Shown one piece after another: positions 44,885 through 63,292 of a stretch of DNA of 64,000 bases (position 1 is its first letter; the number at the start of each line of letters is the position of its first letter). The stretch comes from Nocardia goodfellowii. Its GTDB lineage: Bacteria > Actinomycetota > Actinomycetes > Mycobacteriales > Mycobacteriaceae. Made by a program: the position numbers and the translations under genes. The stretch is from positions 6,944,001 through 7,008,000 of the forward strand of contig NZ_JAGGMR010000001.1 in assembly GCF_017875645.1 (NCBI RefSeq), written 5' to 3'. The notes below the pieces were generated by a model. It had not been told where the DNA came from. It made no database searches and saw only the letters and a list, made by a program, of their open reading frames with translations.

Positions 44885-45352
44885 GTGACGAAGTGGCTCA
44901 ACCCGGTGGAACAGCGAGCTTGGCGCGCGATCGTCGCGCTGATGACCCGGCTGCCGAGCGCCTTGGATACTCAGTTGCAGCGCGAGTCCGGAGTCACCCA
45001 TTTCGAGTACTGGGTGCTGACCCTGCTGTCCGAAGAACCCGGCCATCGGCTACAGATGAGCGACCTGGCCAGCAAGGCTAATTCGTCGCTATCGCGTCTG
45101 TCGCATGTCGTGTCGAAGCTGGAACGACTGGGCTGGGCCGAACGCTCGACCCGGGCGGGCAAGCGCGGGGTCCAGGCGGTACTGACCGACGCGGGATATC
45201 AGAAAGTGGTGGCGGCCGCCCCCGGATACTTGGACGCGGTCCGGCACCTGGTGTTCGACGGGCTCAGCCCCGAGGAGAGCGCGCACCTGGCCGAGCTCAG
45301 CGAGATCCTTGCCAATCGTCTCACCGAAGCACTGAACCAGCCCGAAGACTAG
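44885..45352 (+). CDS. MarR-family transcriptional regulator
   Basis: A 155-aa winged-helix protein starting with GTG ([13 protein letters not shown]). The recognition region is [20 protein letters not shown] and the wing [14 protein letters not shown]. It probably represses nearby or its own genes in response to phenolic or redox signals. It converges on hisI with a 4-base overlap of the 3' ends. Confidence 0.85.
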   Translation: MTKWLNPVEQRAWRAIVALMTRLPSALDTQLQRESGVTHFEYWVLTLLSEEPGHRLQMSDLASKANSSLSRLSHVVSKLERLGWAERSTRAGKRGVQAVLTDAGYQKVVAAAPGYLDAVRHLVFDGLSPEESAHLAELSEILANRLTEALNQPED

Positions 45353-45717
45353 TTCGACTCGGCCAGCAGCACGTCACTGTCGAAACAGGTGTGCGTGCCC
45401 GTGTGGCAGGCCGCACCCTCCTGATCGACGACCAACAGCACCGTGTCACCATCGCAATCCAGCCGGACCTCGTGCACGTACTGCGTGTGCCCCGAGGTCT
45501 CCCCCTTCACCCAGTACTGCTGCCGCGACCGCGAATAGTAGGTCGCCTTGCGGGTTTCCAGCGTGCGGGCCAGCGCCTCGTCATCCATCCAGGCGACCAT
45601 CAGAACGTCACCGGTGCTCTTCTCCTGCGCGACCGCGGCGACCAGCCCGGCCTCGTTGCGCTTGAGCCGGGCGGCGATGGCCGGATCCAGACCGCGTGCC
45701 CCGTCGATCCCCGTCAT
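45349..45717 (-). CDS. hisI: Phosphoribosyl-AMP cyclohydrolase
   Basis: A 122-aa protein starting [19 protein letters not shown] supplies the Zn-binding cysteines and [13 protein letters not shown] the core. It is the HisI domain alone; HisE must be elsewhere. Its ATG overlaps the hisF stop. Confidence 0.95.
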   Translation of the reverse strand: MTGIDGARGLDPAIAARLKRNEAGLVAAVAQEKSTGDVLMVAWMDDEALARTLETRKATYYSRSRQQYWVKGETSGHTQYVHEVRLDCDGDTVLLVVDQEGAACHTGTHTCFDSDVLLAESN

Positions 45718-46487
45718 CGAACTACGATCCCTTCCGCACGCATGGAATCCTTGACCTGGCCGATGGTGAGGTCGCCGAAGTGGAAGACGCTCGCGGCCAG
45801 CACCGCGTCCGCCCCCGCGTGCACCGCGGGAGCGAAGTGCTCCAGCGCGCCGGCGCCGCCGCTCGCGATCACCGGGACCGTGACCGCGGCGCGCACGGAC
45901 TCGATCATCTTCAGGTCGAAACCGGCCTTGGTGCCGTCGGCGTCCATCGAGTTGAGCAGGATCTCGCCGACGCCGAGTTCGGCGCCGCGCACGGCCCACT
46001 CGACAGCGTCGATGCCGGTCCCCCGCTTACCGCCGTGTGTGGTCACTTCCCAGCCGGACGGGGTGGCGGGCTGTCCTTCCGGAACGGTGCGCGCGTCGAC
46101 GGACAGCACGATGCACTGCGAACCGAACCGCTCCGACATTTCACGCAGTACCTCTGGCCGCGCGATCGCGGCCGTATTCACCGACACCTTGTCCGCACCC
46201 GCGCGCAGCAGCCGGTCCACGTCCTCGACCGTGCGCACACCGCCGCCGACGGTGAGCGGGATGAAGATCTGCTCGGCCGTGCGGGTGACCACATCGATCA
46301 TGGTGCCGCGGTCACCGGTGGAGGCCGTGACGTCGAGGAAGGTGAGCTCGTCGGCGCCCTGGGCGTCGTAGGTGGCGGCCAGTTCCACCGGGTCACCGGC
46401 ATCGCGCAGATTCTCGAAGTTGACGCCCTTGACCACCCGGCCCGCGTCGACATCCAGACATGGAATCACGCGTACCGCCAACGTCAT
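45714..46487 (-). CDS. hisF: Imidazole glycerol phosphate synthase subunit HisF
   Basis: A 257-aa TIM barrel starting [21 protein letters not shown]; the start five codons earlier would overlap impA and is not used. Contains [13 protein letters not shown] and [13 protein letters not shown]. It makes imidazole glycerol phosphate and AICAR with HisH, which is encoded 9 kb away on the other side of the rRNA operon. Confidence 0.95.
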   Translation of the reverse strand: MTLAVRVIPCLDVDAGRVVKGVNFENLRDAGDPVELAATYDAQGADELTFLDVTASTGDRGTMIDVVTRTAEQIFIPLTVGGGVRTVEDVDRLLRAGADKVSVNTAAIARPEVLREMSERFGSQCIVLSVDARTVPEGQPATPSGWEVTTHGGKRGTGIDAVEWAVRGAELGVGEILLNSMDADGTKAGFDLKMIESVRAAVTVPVIASGGAGALEHFAPAVHAGADAVLAASVFHFGDLTIGQVKDSMRAEGIVVR

Positions 46488-46491
46488 CGCG

Positions 46492-47313
46492 TCATCCTTC
46501 ACTTTCGGTTTCGCTCACTGTGCAGATCATTTCGAGCAGTTCCTCGTGCACCCCCGGCGCGGCGGCCAGCACCGAACCGGAGGTGATGGTCCACGGCTCG
46601 CCGGCCAGGTCGGTCACCACGCCACCCGCCGCGCGGACCAGCGCGACACCGGCTGCGTTGTCCCACGGATGATGTCCGAACACGATCGCGCCGCCGAGTA
46701 TTCCGGCCGCCGTGAAGGCCAGGTCGATCCCGGTGGAGCCGTGCATACGGACGCGCGAGGACAGGCTGCTGAGCGGTCCGAGCAGATCGAAGCGGAACCG
46801 GCCCGGGATGCGACCGTCGGAATCGACGTTGAACGCACCGAACCCGATCATCGCCTCGGCCAGTTTGCCCTGTGGCAGCGGCGGCAACGGTTCGTCGTTG
46901 AGCAGTACCGGACCATCCACGGTGGCGGCGTAGCGCTGGCCCAGGATCGGCAGCCAGGTCAGGCCGAGCAACGGAACGCCCTCGTGCACCAGCGCGAGCA
47001 GCATCCCCGCGAGCGGATGGCCCTGGGAGTAATTGAAGGTGCCGTCGATCGGGTCGAGCACCCAGGCGGTGCCGGAGGTCAACTGCGGGCCACCGAACTC
47101 CTCACCGTGCACTTGGAGTCCGGTTCGGTGTTCCAGCTGGCCGGAAATGGTGCGCTCCAGCTCCAGATCCAGTTCGGTCGCGAAATCGTTGCGGCCCTTG
47201 GTGACCGCGCTCGGGGCGCCGACGCCCTCGATGAACCGCGGGATGGCGTCGTCGAGGATGTCGCTCGCGGTGGCGAGCAGGCTGGGCAGGTCTGCGATCG
47301 GGTCGGCGGCCAT
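46492..47313 (-). CDS. impA: Inositol monophosphatase-family phosphatase
   Basis: A 273-aa protein with metal-binding motifs [18 protein letters not shown] and HHPWDNAAG. It hydrolyses inositol phosphates; a role as a His-pathway phosphatase (histidinol phosphate) is possible because it is embedded in the his operon as in M. tuberculosis impA. It lies 5 bases after hisA. Confidence 0.9.
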   Translation of the reverse strand: MAADPIADLPSLLATASDILDDAIPRFIEGVGAPSAVTKGRNDFATELDLELERTISGQLEHRTGLQVHGEEFGGPQLTSGTAWVLDPIDGTFNYSQGHPLAGMLLALVHEGVPLLGLTWLPILGQRYAATVDGPVLLNDEPLPPLPQGKLAEAMIGFGAFNVDSDGRIPGRFRFDLLGPLSSLSSRVRMHGSTGIDLAFTAAGILGGAIVFGHHPWDNAAGVALVRAAGGVVTDLAGEPWTITSGSVLAAAPGVHEELLEMICTVSETESEG

Positions 47314-47318
47314 CGCGG

Positions 47319-48050
47319 TCAGCGCACCGCGGCGAGGGCCTCGGGCAGCGTGAACCGGCCCGCGTACAGCGCCTTGCCGACAATGGAGCCTTCGACCCCC
47401 TCCGGGACCAGCCCGGCGATGGCGATCAGGTCTTCGACGGTGGAAACCCCGCCGGAGGCGATGACCGGCGCGTCGGTGGCCGCGCAGACCTCGCGCAGCA
47501 GATCCAGATTAGGGCCGGTCAGGGTGCCGTCCTTGGTGACATCGGTGACCACGTATCGGGTGCAGCCGTCGCGCTCCAGGCGCTCCAGCACCTCCCAGAG
47601 GTCACCGCCGTCGCTGACCCAGCCGCGCCCACGCAGCCGGTACTCGCCGTCGATGATGCGAACGTCGAGGCCGACGGCGATCTGATCGCCGTATTCGCCG
47701 ATCGCGCGGGCGCACCAGACCGGGTCCTCCAGCGCCGCGGTACCCAGGTTGACGCGCGCGCAGCCGGTAGCCAGCGCGGCCTTCAGTGAGGCGTCGTCGC
47801 GGATACCGCCGGACAGTTCGACCTTCACATCGAGTTGGCCGATCACCTCGGCCAGCAGTTCACGATTGGACCCGCGACCGAATGCCGCGTCCAGATCGAC
47901 CAGATGCACCCATTCCGCGCCGCCGCGCTGCCACTCCAGCGCCGCCTCCAGCGGCGAACCGTAGCTGGTTTCGCTACCGGCCTCCCCCTGCACGAGGCGC
48001 ACGGCCTCACCATTGGCGACATCGACAGCAGGTAGCAGCACAAGACTCAC
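47319..48050 (-). CDS. hisA: Bifunctional HisA/TrpF isomerase
   Basis: A 243-aa TIM-barrel enzyme beginning [22 protein letters not shown], with [13 protein letters not shown]. In actinobacteria this enzyme (PriA) serves both histidine and tryptophan synthesis, replacing TrpF, which fits the absence of trpF here. It is now the first gene of the downstream half of the split his operon, so it needs its own promoter within 48051-48300. Confidence 0.95.
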   Translation of the reverse strand: MSLVLLPAVDVANGEAVRLVQGEAGSETSYGSPLEAALEWQRGGAEWVHLVDLDAAFGRGSNRELLAEVIGQLDVKVELSGGIRDDASLKAALATGCARVNLGTAALEDPVWCARAIGEYGDQIAVGLDVRIIDGEYRLRGRGWVSDGGDLWEVLERLERDGCTRYVVTDVTKDGTLTGPNLDLLREVCAATDAPVIASGGVSTVEDLIAIAGLVPEGVEGSIVGKALYAGRFTLPEALAAVR

Positions 48051-48635
48051 TTGTCGCAGTTTAGTTGCTGCCCCCGCCCGCGCCGTCTCCGACCCGCGCC
48101 TGCGCTGCCTGCGCCGACATAGCCGCGATCAGCGGCGCACGTGATCATCGACGATCCGGGTTAGCAGCCGGATCAACTGCGTACGTTCCGCGGTGCCGAG
48201 GACGGCCGGGAGTTCGTCTCGGCGGCGTTAAAACGCTGGTCCAAGCCGGTCGCGGGCCCCGATCCAGCCTTGGTGGCGGTGACGATATTGCGGGGGCCGT
48301 CGGTTGGTGACTGTGTGCCACGAAAGCGCGTTCCGCAGTCAATGCCAGCGATTGCGGCACGTCCCGGGAGCTATTTGGATAAGCAGTATGGACTCGGCAG
48401 CTGTGGCGGAAAGGCGAACACGGCAACAATCGAGTACACGCTCAATACCGCCGATTCAAAAGTGACCCACTTCATAGCGACCTCCAGGCCCGGCGCTAGA
48501 TTTTCGGTCGATGCAGCGCATCCGACGCCAGCCCCCAGCTCCGCACCGACACCTCGCCGCTGGCGGGCCGGGTGCCCACAACCTGACCGGGGTCAGCGTC
48601 TTCCCTATCTTCACGCGTGAGTGCTGGGATTCGAA

Positions 48636-48905
48636 TCGCCGTACACCGTACCCACTCGTGACATCACCGGATACCCTCCCGCACAGGGCAAGAGAGTAGC
48701 TGCGGACGGACGGCCCGAGCTAGAGTGCGCGACTCGCCGTACGCCGTGGCCGCCCCGTGGCACCGCCGAATACCTTGCGGCACAGCGCAAGTGGGTCGCT
48801 GCCGACCGGCAACGTGTGGTATTCGCCCGCGCGCCGGCCCTGTTCCCGCGCCTGCTCGTCGCCGACGAACCGACCAGCGCCCTCAACCGAGCTAGGTTCC
48901 GCGAC
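48636..48905 (+). pseudogene. ABC-transporter ATPase fragment within a degenerate duplication
   Basis: On the plus strand RQRVVFARAPALFPRLLVADEPTSAL (written here as RQRVVFARAPALF then PRLLVADEPTSAL, about 48815-48890) is the ABC signature-to-Walker B part of an ATPase. No Walker A or C-terminal part is present. The region before it (48636-48730) resembles 48731-48825, so an old tandem duplication lies here. Confidence 0.6.
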
Positions 48906-48989
48906 GTCACTCAGAGCAACTCGGGTCCCCTCGCTCCTGGATCCGTACCTGTGCTCCGCAATCGACGGGAAACCAGCGCGGTGACCAAG

Positions 48990-49145
48990 CTCCCTTCTCC
49001 GCCTCATCATCGGCGGCGCCGATCTGGCCGAGATGTCGACGTATCTGAAGGTCGGCACCACCGACCTGGTGCTCGACCTGATCAAGGCCGGTGAGGACCT
49101 CTCGGATCTGCAGCTGGCCCGCCCGGTCCGGGCCGACTTCCGGTG
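48990..49145 (+). pseudogene. Dop/PafA-like (pupylation) gene fragment
   Basis: The plus strand reads [20 protein letters not shown] and [19 protein letters not shown] in one frame, ending in TGA at about 49144. It matches a C-proximal part of the depupylase/Pup ligase family (the DANxxExxTYLKVGT motif). Only about 50 codons survive. Confidence 0.65.
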
Positions 49146-49990
49146 ATCGGTGACGTGTTCCCGATCAACCCCCGTAAGCCGGTTCAGTCGATGGCCTCGC
49201 TCGCGAAGAAGCTCGGCGCTCTCTACGAGTTGTGCTTCGGCCCGACGCGGATGGTGGTCATCAACAGCGCGGAGCTCGCCGAGATGGTGCAGTTCTTAGT
49301 GGGAGAAGGAGCTGAGGCCGCCGATCCGGCGTCTCCGCGCGGTGGCACGGACGGGACTGATCGTCGCCTCCACCAACGATCCGGCAGTGGGGGCCACGCA
49401 TCGCGTACTCATGCCAGGGTTCACCCGCGAAGCAATGCGTCTGTACCACCCCGTCATGGTTGAGATGATCGGTGAGCTGATCCGCAGGTGGGAATGCAGC
49501 ACCGACTCCCTCGACATCGCAGGGAAGATGAACGCCTTGACGCTCGAGGTCATCGCGCGAGCGGGATTCGGGCATCGATTCGTGCGACTGGACGACCCGT
49601 CCACCGACCGAACCTCCCGGTTGTCACGCTGATGCTGGGGGGTACTCCGGTATTCGAGCAGGCCGGTCGCGTTAGGGCTGCTGGACTCGACGATCGGCCG
49701 TGCCGCTCAGCAACGCCACCCGGCACAACGTCGCGGAACTGCGGCGTATGGCCGACGAGATGATCGACGGCTACCGCTCCGATCCGGCTGAGCACTCAAA
49801 TCTCTGGCAGCGCATGATGAAAGCGTCGGACCCGGACGCCGCCAAGCGGCTGCCGCGAACCGTCATCCGCGACCAGGTGCTCACTTTCCTGATCGCCGGC
49901 CACGAAACCAGCGCGGGCACACTCACTTTCGCCCTTCATCCGCTGGCGGATCGGCCGGAGGTCGTCGAGCTATCGGCTCGAAGTCGACGA
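49143..49990 (+). pseudogene. CYP102-like cytochrome P450 remnant
   Basis: Three frames carry P450 pieces in order: GDVFPINPRKPVQSMASL (N-terminus), HRVLMPGFTREAMRLYH and RFVRLDDPSTDR, then DQVLTFLIAGHETSAGTL (the I-helix AGxET motif). Frame changes occur near 49320 and 49620. The heme-binding Cys region is missing. The gene is frameshifted and truncated. Confidence 0.8.
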
Positions 49991-50194
49991 ACTCGTCACC
50001 CTCGAACCGAATCTAAGACGTTGCGATTGAACATGTTTCGCGACGCGTTCATAGCCACGGTCGGCGAGTATCGCGGCCGGCAAATCTGCCTGCTGCCAGG
50101 AGATGATCCCGGCGTCCGACGCGGGCAACCGCCAGCGGATTGTGGTTTGAACAACTCACCGCGACAAGGTTCGAAAGGGTTGTTCAGTAACGCG

Positions 50195-50227
50195 GAAAGG
50201 CCCCCAACCGTGGGTTGGGGGCCTTTC
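50195..50227 (-). terminator. rRNA operon terminator
   Basis: A 15-bp perfect stem (GAAAGGCCCCCAACC and its complement) with a 3-base loop directly follows the 5S gene in the direction of transcription (minus strand). Confidence 0.9.
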
Positions 50228-50235
50228 GCAATGAT

Positions 50236-50355
50236 GTTCCGGCGGTGTCCTACTCTCCCACACCCTGTCGAGTGCAGTACCATCGGCGCAGGTGGCCTTA
50301 GCTTCCGGGTTCGGAATGGGACCGGGCGTTTCCCCACCGCTATAGCCGCCGTAAC
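50236..50355 (-). rRNA. rrf: 5S ribosomal RNA
   Basis: Reverse complement GTTACGGCGGCTATAGCGG to ...ACACCGCCGGAAC, with the actinobacterial 5S core CCCATTCCGAACCCGGAAG. The ends are inferred from pairing of GGCGG/CCGCC terminal helices. Last gene of the rRNA operon. Confidence 0.95.
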
Positions 50356-50469
50356 TCTATGAAACTATCCACTCCGGAAACCGAACCGGCCCCCGCGCGG
50401 GGGTGGTTGGTTTCTGAAACGGTGTGTGTTGTTTCAGATACCGCACAGTGGACGCGTAGCTTCTTTGTT

Positions 50470-55446
<4,977 letters not shown>

Positions 55447-55880
55447 GACTCTCAACCACACCCCAAAGGGTGCAATCAGAAGAATAAACTAGAGTCCGAA
55501 AACCTAGCAAAGCCAAACACCAGCAAAAAGATTTGCTGTTGTTAAATGTCCAACCATCCCAACCGGGGGGTATGAGATGGCTAGAACCAATAAAATATTG
55601 GCACTGACATTCATCGACACACTATTGAGTTCTCAAAGAACACACGCACACACATCCGACCGCGATTTACTCGAGGGTTTCCGTGAGGCAGGGTTCAAAG
55701 CTTAGCTGATCCAGTCGCGATTGCAAAATCGGACTTTACGAACCAACCGGATGGTCAGGCGCTCCTCGTCCTACCTCGTTTCCCAGGCCGTTAGGCTCCG
55801 GGTCGGTGTCCGTGTCGCTCTGACTCGAATAAAGTTACGTAGCCGAGCGAACAAAGTCAAATCGGCTGGCCAGAGCTGTT
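55447..55880 (-). promoter_or_regulatory. rRNA leader and promoters
   Basis: Reading leftward, two promoter candidates occur. One has -35 TTGACT (55855-55860), a 17-base spacer and -10 TAACTT (55832-55837), just after the hisH stop. The other has -35 TTGCAA (55721-55726), a 16-base spacer and -10 TAAGCT (55699-55704). An antitermination box with TGTTCTTTGAGAACTC lies at about 55625-55643. These are typical of rrn operons of Mycobacteriales. Confidence 0.75.
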
Positions 55881-56512
55881 TTACAGCGAATTGATCCAGT
55901 TACGCAGGAGCTGCGCGCCCGCATCGCCGGATTTCTCCGGGTGGAACTGGGTCGCTGACAGCGCGCCGTTCTCCACCGCAGCGAGGAACGGAACACCGTG
56001 CTCGGCCCAGGTGAGTTTCGGCCTCGCGAAGTGCTCGCTCGCCGGGAGGTCCCAGGTCTGCGCGGCATAGGAGTGCACGAAGTAGAACCGGGTGCCGGCG
56101 TCCATACCCCCGAACAGCACGCTGTCGGCGGGAGCGGACACGGTGTTCCAGCCCATGTGCGGCAGCACCGGAGCAGACAAGCGCTCGACAACGCCCGGCC
56201 ACTCGGCGCAACCCTCGGTCTCGACACCGAATTCGACACCGCGCTCGAACAAGATCTGCATACCGACGCAGATGCCGAGCACCGGACGACCGCCGGCCAA
56301 GCGTTGACCGATGATCCGTTCGCCGCGGACCTTGCGCAGACCCGCCATGCAGGCCTCGAACGCACCGACCCCGGGCACCACCAAACCGTCTGCCGCCAGC
56401 GCGATTTCGGGATCAGCGGTGACCTCGACCGCGGCGCCGGCACGAACCAGCGCCCGCTCGGCGGAGTGCAGATTGCCGGAGCCGTAGTCCAGGAGGGCAA
56501 CCGACTTAGAGC

Positions 56513-56516
<4 letters not shown>
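55881..56516 (-). CDS. hisH: Imidazole glycerol phosphate synthase glutaminase subunit
   Basis: A 211-aa class I glutaminase; catalytic Cys in [13 protein letters not shown] and the His-Glu of [11 protein letters not shown]. It supplies ammonia to HisF. Its ATG overlaps the hisB stop (ATGA). It is now the last gene of the upstream his block, and the rRNA promoter starts within 25 bases of its stop. Confidence 0.95.
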
Positions 56517-59621
<3,105 letters not shown>

Positions 59622-59753
59622 ATCGGTGTGCGGTCCTGTCTGAGTGGCGGGAGGTTTCCGACCACCAGCCTAATGGGCCGCACCACCGGTTATCCGCTCC
59701 GGTCAGCCGGGCGCCACAGGATGCGCCACGGCTGTGACCTGCGTCTCAGGAGA

Positions 59754-60179
59754 TCAAGCCAGGCGGGTATAGATCAGATCGAAGTCGTGCTCCCACTCGA
59801 TGCCGTCCTCGGACTTCTCCCAGGTGCCCTGGATCAGCTTTCCGTCCGGCTGCACGGCGGCGGCGAACTTCTGGTGGAAGCCGGGGGCCTCGCGCCAGGC
59901 CCGCCACGAGCCGGCCGCGTCGAACGTCATCTGATAGACCCGTGAGACTCCGCGCACATCGCGGTGCAGCGCGGTCAGGTTCAACTCGTCATCGTCGGCG
60001 CCGACGATCCAGGTGCCGCTGGGACCCGGGTCCGGCACGGAATCGCGCAGCAGCAGGTAGCCGCCCTCCTCCAGCCATTCGATGCGGGTATGCCCCTTCG
60101 GCCCAGAGAATTGCGGACTGTCCACTTCCCACTCGCCGACCAGAATGTTCAGGGGCGCAAGTGCAGCATTGGGTGCCAT
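59754..60179 (-). CDS. DUF1579-like small protein
   Basis: About 141 aa starting MAPNAALAPLNILVGEWEVD; an ATG three codons earlier is possible. The pattern LVGEWEVDSPQF, EEGGYLLLRD, and GTWEKSEDGIEWEHDFDL resembles lipocalin-like DUF1579-type proteins. Function unknown. Confidence 0.65.
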   Translation of the reverse strand: MAPNAALAPLNILVGEWEVDSPQFSGPKGHTRIEWLEEGGYLLLRDSVPDPGPSGTWIVGADDDELNLTALHRDVRGVSRVYQMTFDAAGSWRAWREAPGFHQKFAAAVQPDGKLIQGTWEKSEDGIEWEHDFDLIYTRLA

Positions 60180-60349
60180 GGGCCCCATTGTCGGGTGTAA
60201 AGACACCCGACACGCGGAGATCGGCCGCCCCCGGCGTGTTTCCGCTCGACCGGCCGGCACGGATGACCCTCGTTCACCCCTCGGATGAACGGGCGGTTAT
60301 GAAAACAACACGGCCTATTAGGTTTCCGGATCGCCGCTAGTCTGAAGGG

Positions 60350-60931
60350 ATGATCACGCTCAAGAAAGAAGACGGCGCCGCGGATCTCGCCGGCATCACC
60401 AAGCTGAGTGTCGGGGTGAGCTGGGATCCGTCCGCCGGTGCCAGTGGCGGGCTGCTCGGGATAGCCCGCCGGAAGAAAGGCGTCGACCTCGATCTGATCG
60501 CCATCCTCATGCAGGGCAGCGAGCCGGTGCGGTTCGCCGGGCTGGACTCCCTGGACCCGCTGGGCAACGGTTCGGTGCTGCACTCCGGCGACGAGCAGAC
60601 CGGCGCCGCCGCGGGCGACGACGAGACCGTGCACGTCACCTTCGCCGATGTCCCCGCCGCGATCGACGGCATCATCTTCGTGGCCGCCGCGTTCAAGAAG
60701 GGCACCTCGTTCGAGAAGGCGAACAACGTGTCGTTCAAGATCTACGACGCCTCCGGCGGCGGCACCCAGCAGGTCGCCGACATCTGGCCCTCACTGCTCG
60801 GCTCGGACAACGCCAACGCCATCGCGCGCGCTTTCCGCAACGGCAATGTGTGGCAGCTCGAGGTTCTCGATCGCAAGGGCAAGATCAAGCAGGGCGACAA
60901 GCAAGCCCTGCTGCGCTTCGCCCTGCAGTAG
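60350..60931 (+). CDS. TerD-family stress protein
   Basis: A 193-aa protein of the TerD type (ITLKKEDGAADLAGITKLSV, VDLDLIAILMQ, VHVTFADVPAAIDG). TerD proteins bind calcium and occur in tellurite-resistance and stress-response clusters, but no other ter gene is adjacent here. The stop abuts the stop of the next, convergent gene. Confidence 0.85.
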   Translation: MITLKKEDGAADLAGITKLSVGVSWDPSAGASGGLLGIARRKKGVDLDLIAILMQGSEPVRFAGLDSLDPLGNGSVLHSGDEQTGAAAGDDETVHVTFADVPAAIDGIIFVAAAFKKGTSFEKANNVSFKIYDASGGGTQQVADIWPSLLGSDNANAIARAFRNGNVWQLEVLDRKGKIKQGDKQALLRFALQ

Positions 60932-61534
60932 TCACGAGCAGCGGCGGCGTAATTCGGCGACGCCGTCGCCCGCGAGTTCGTCGAGTACGACCGGGCGTCC
61001 GCCGACAGCGAGCGCCAAGGCCTCGCCCGGTCCACGGACTTCTGGACCGCGGCCCTTGGACCAGTCCAGGTCGGTCGCGACGAAACGCAGTCCGTCGGTG
61101 CGCTTCCAGGGGAAGGCGAACGGATCCGGATTGTCGAGCACCCACCGCAGCCGCTCCGCCGGAATGGTGCGCGGACGGTTCAGCGGGCGACGGATATCTT
61201 GCTGGTGCACAAGGGTATCGGCGAGCGCGAGGATCGGGGTGAACTTCGACAGCGCGCCGGTCTCGGCCTCGAACTTGTTCACCAGCTGCTCTGTGGTGAG
61301 CGCTCGCGCCTTGCGCACGAGGTATCCGTTGCTCTTGTCGACGGAGAAACCGTTGCGAGCGACGATCGCGCCGAAGGCCAGCGGCCCGATACCGTCCCAC
61401 AGCAGGTGGCCGACCACGTCACGCACCGTCCAGCCGGCGCACAGCGACGGCGTTTCCCATTCCGCGTCGGTCAGGGTGCGTAGCAGCGTGACCAGTTCGA
61501 GGCGCTCGGACGCCAGCAACTCTCGGATACCCAT
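60932..61534 (-). CDS. Maleylpyruvate isomerase-family mycothiol-dependent enzyme
   Basis: A 200-aa protein with the DinB-like helical bundle pattern: LASERLELVTLLRTLTDAEW, WTVRDVVGHLLWDG with the conserved His, and LVHQQDIRRPL. Family members are mycothiol-dependent transferases or isomerases; the substrate is unknown. Its stop abuts that of terD. Confidence 0.85.
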   Translation of the reverse strand: MGIRELLASERLELVTLLRTLTDAEWETPSLCAGWTVRDVVGHLLWDGIGPLAFGAIVARNGFSVDKSNGYLVRKARALTTEQLVNKFEAETGALSKFTPILALADTLVHQQDIRRPLNRPRTIPAERLRWVLDNPDPFAFPWKRTDGLRFVATDLDWSKGRGPEVRGPGEALALAVGGRPVVLDELAGDGVAELRRRCS

Positions 61535-61582
61535 GCCGGAACCCTAATCAGTTCAAGGGGTTTCGGGCACGAGGTAGCGACC

Positions 61583-63187
61583 CTAGCTGTCGACGCGGGT
61601 GTCGCCGTCGATGAGCAGCCGGCCGCCGCTCTCCACGACGTGCAAGGTCACCGGCCTGGTCTGTCCCGCCACGGTGACGCTGGCGATCCGCATGTCGACC
61701 GACCCGTCCGGGTAGCTGGTGCGGGTGTCGCCTTTGATGTCGGCGAACTGCTGGACGATGCGAGTGCTCCAGTACTGCCGGAACGCCTGCTCGGTGCCAT
61801 ACCCCTGCTGGGCCGCGGGCGTGAGCAGCGACCAGGACCCACCCGGATTGTCGTAGAAGTTCTCCAGCATCTGACCGGCTTCACCGATGTCGACCTTGCC
61901 CGTGCTGGGCGTCTTGCCGAGTTGGGGCGCCGCGGTCGAGGTGATGGCGCTGCGTGTGCTGGTCGCGGGCGAATTCGCTTGCGCCGACGGTGTATTCCCG
62001 TCCGAGGCGTTGAACGCGCCGATGGATAGGCCGATCACCGCGACGATCGCGCCGACACCGGCGCCGATCAGGACCGCGCGCCGCTTCCCGCCGGAGGTGC
62101 GCGGTGCGGGCCGCTGATGAGCCGCGGTGCTCGGATGCGCGGCGGTATCGGGGTGCTGATTGCGCGGCGGCGGGGGCAGCGGCCGCGAATGACGTTCGGT
62201 CCGCGGCGGCGGGGCCGCGGCGGGGCGCAGCGAGCGGGTCGCGGAGTCGGGCGCACCGACCTGGCGCCGGGCATAAGCCTCGCTGGCGGGCACGAATCCG
62301 GCGGGCACCGCGTTCGATCCGTTGTCGGCCAGCGCGGCGAGTTCGTCGTAGGCCTCGCGCATGGTCGGACGGTCCCGCGGATCCGGGCTGAGCAGGTCGA
62401 GCAGCAGGTCGGTGGCGGGGCCGGCGTTGCGCGGTTCGCTGACCTGGCCGTTGGCCGCGGCGAAGAGCACCGCGAGGGGGTTGGCGTTGGCGCCGTAGGG
62501 CGGTTCGGCTTCCAGGGCGTGGAACAGCGTGGCACCCAGCGCGAAGACGTCCGAGGCGGGAGTCGGGTCGGCGCCACGGGCCATTTCCGGCGCCAGGTAG
62601 GCGGCGGTACCGCAGATCAGACCGGTCTCGGTGAGCGCCGCGTCGCCGGCGGCGCGGGAGATGCCGAAGTCGGTGATCTTCACCGTGCCGAGGTCGTCGA
62701 GCAGCACGTTGCCCGGCTTCACGTCGCGGTGCACGATGCCGGCCTGGTGCGCGGCGATCAGCGCCGAGGCGACCTGCTCGCCGATCCGCGCCACCTGCTG
62801 CAGCGGCAACGGGCCCTGCGCGGAGATCACCGCGGCCAGGCTGTTGGACTTCATGTACTCCATCACCAGGCACGGATCCCCGTTGTGCTCGGTGATGTCG
62901 AAGACCACGATCGCATTGGGGTGCTGGAATCTGGCGGCATTGCGGGCTTCACGGAAGGCGCGCTGGCGCACCACATCACGTTCGGCCTCGGGCAAGCTGG
63001 GCTTGATGTGGATCTGCTTGACCGCCACCGAGCGCTGCAGGCGTTCATCGACAGCACGCCAAACCACGCCTGTGCCGCCGCTACCAATCCGCTCGACCAG
63101 GCGGTAATGCTCCGCGATCAACTGACCGGTATCGATGGCGCCTACTCCGAACCTTCTCGAAATCGTGACTTTCCGCATATTGACCAC
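61583..63187 (-). CDS. PknB-type Ser/Thr protein kinase
   Basis: A 534-aa transmembrane kinase. Gly-rich loop GSGGTGVVW, ATP-binding Lys in SVAVKQIHI, catalytic loop HRDVKPGNVLL, DFG loop DFGISRA, and APE motif LAPEMARG. A Pro-rich linker follows, one transmembrane helix (VLIGAGVGAIVAVIGLSIGA), and a 130-residue extracellular domain without PASTA repeats. It probably senses envelope state and controls cell-wall synthesis; the PBP gene lies directly upstream on the same strand. Confidence 0.9.
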   Translation of the reverse strand: MVNMRKVTISRRFGVGAIDTGQLIAEHYRLVERIGSGGTGVVWRAVDERLQRSVAVKQIHIKPSLPEAERDVVRQRAFREARNAARFQHPNAIVVFDITEHNGDPCLVMEYMKSNSLAAVISAQGPLPLQQVARIGEQVASALIAAHQAGIVHRDVKPGNVLLDDLGTVKITDFGISRAAGDAALTETGLICGTAAYLAPEMARGADPTPASDVFALGATLFHALEAEPPYGANANPLAVLFAAANGQVSEPRNAGPATDLLLDLLSPDPRDRPTMREAYDELAALADNGSNAVPAGFVPASEAYARRQVGAPDSATRSLRPAAAPPPRTERHSRPLPPPPRNQHPDTAAHPSTAAHQRPAPRTSGGKRRAVLIGAGVGAIVAVIGLSIGAFNASDGNTPSAQANSPATSTRSAITSTAAPQLGKTPSTGKVDIGEAGQMLENFYDNPGGSWSLLTPAAQQGYGTEQAFRQYWSTRIVQQFADIKGDTRTSYPDGSVDMRIASVTVAGQTRPVTLHVVESGGRLLIDGDTRVDS

Positions 63188-63292
63188 TCATGCGGTCCGC
63201 CGACGAGTGTAGCCGGAGCCGGATGATTGCTCCGCCTCAGGATGCCGATAAATTCCGCCCAGATCGGGCCGAATCCCGTCGCCGCAGGTGGG

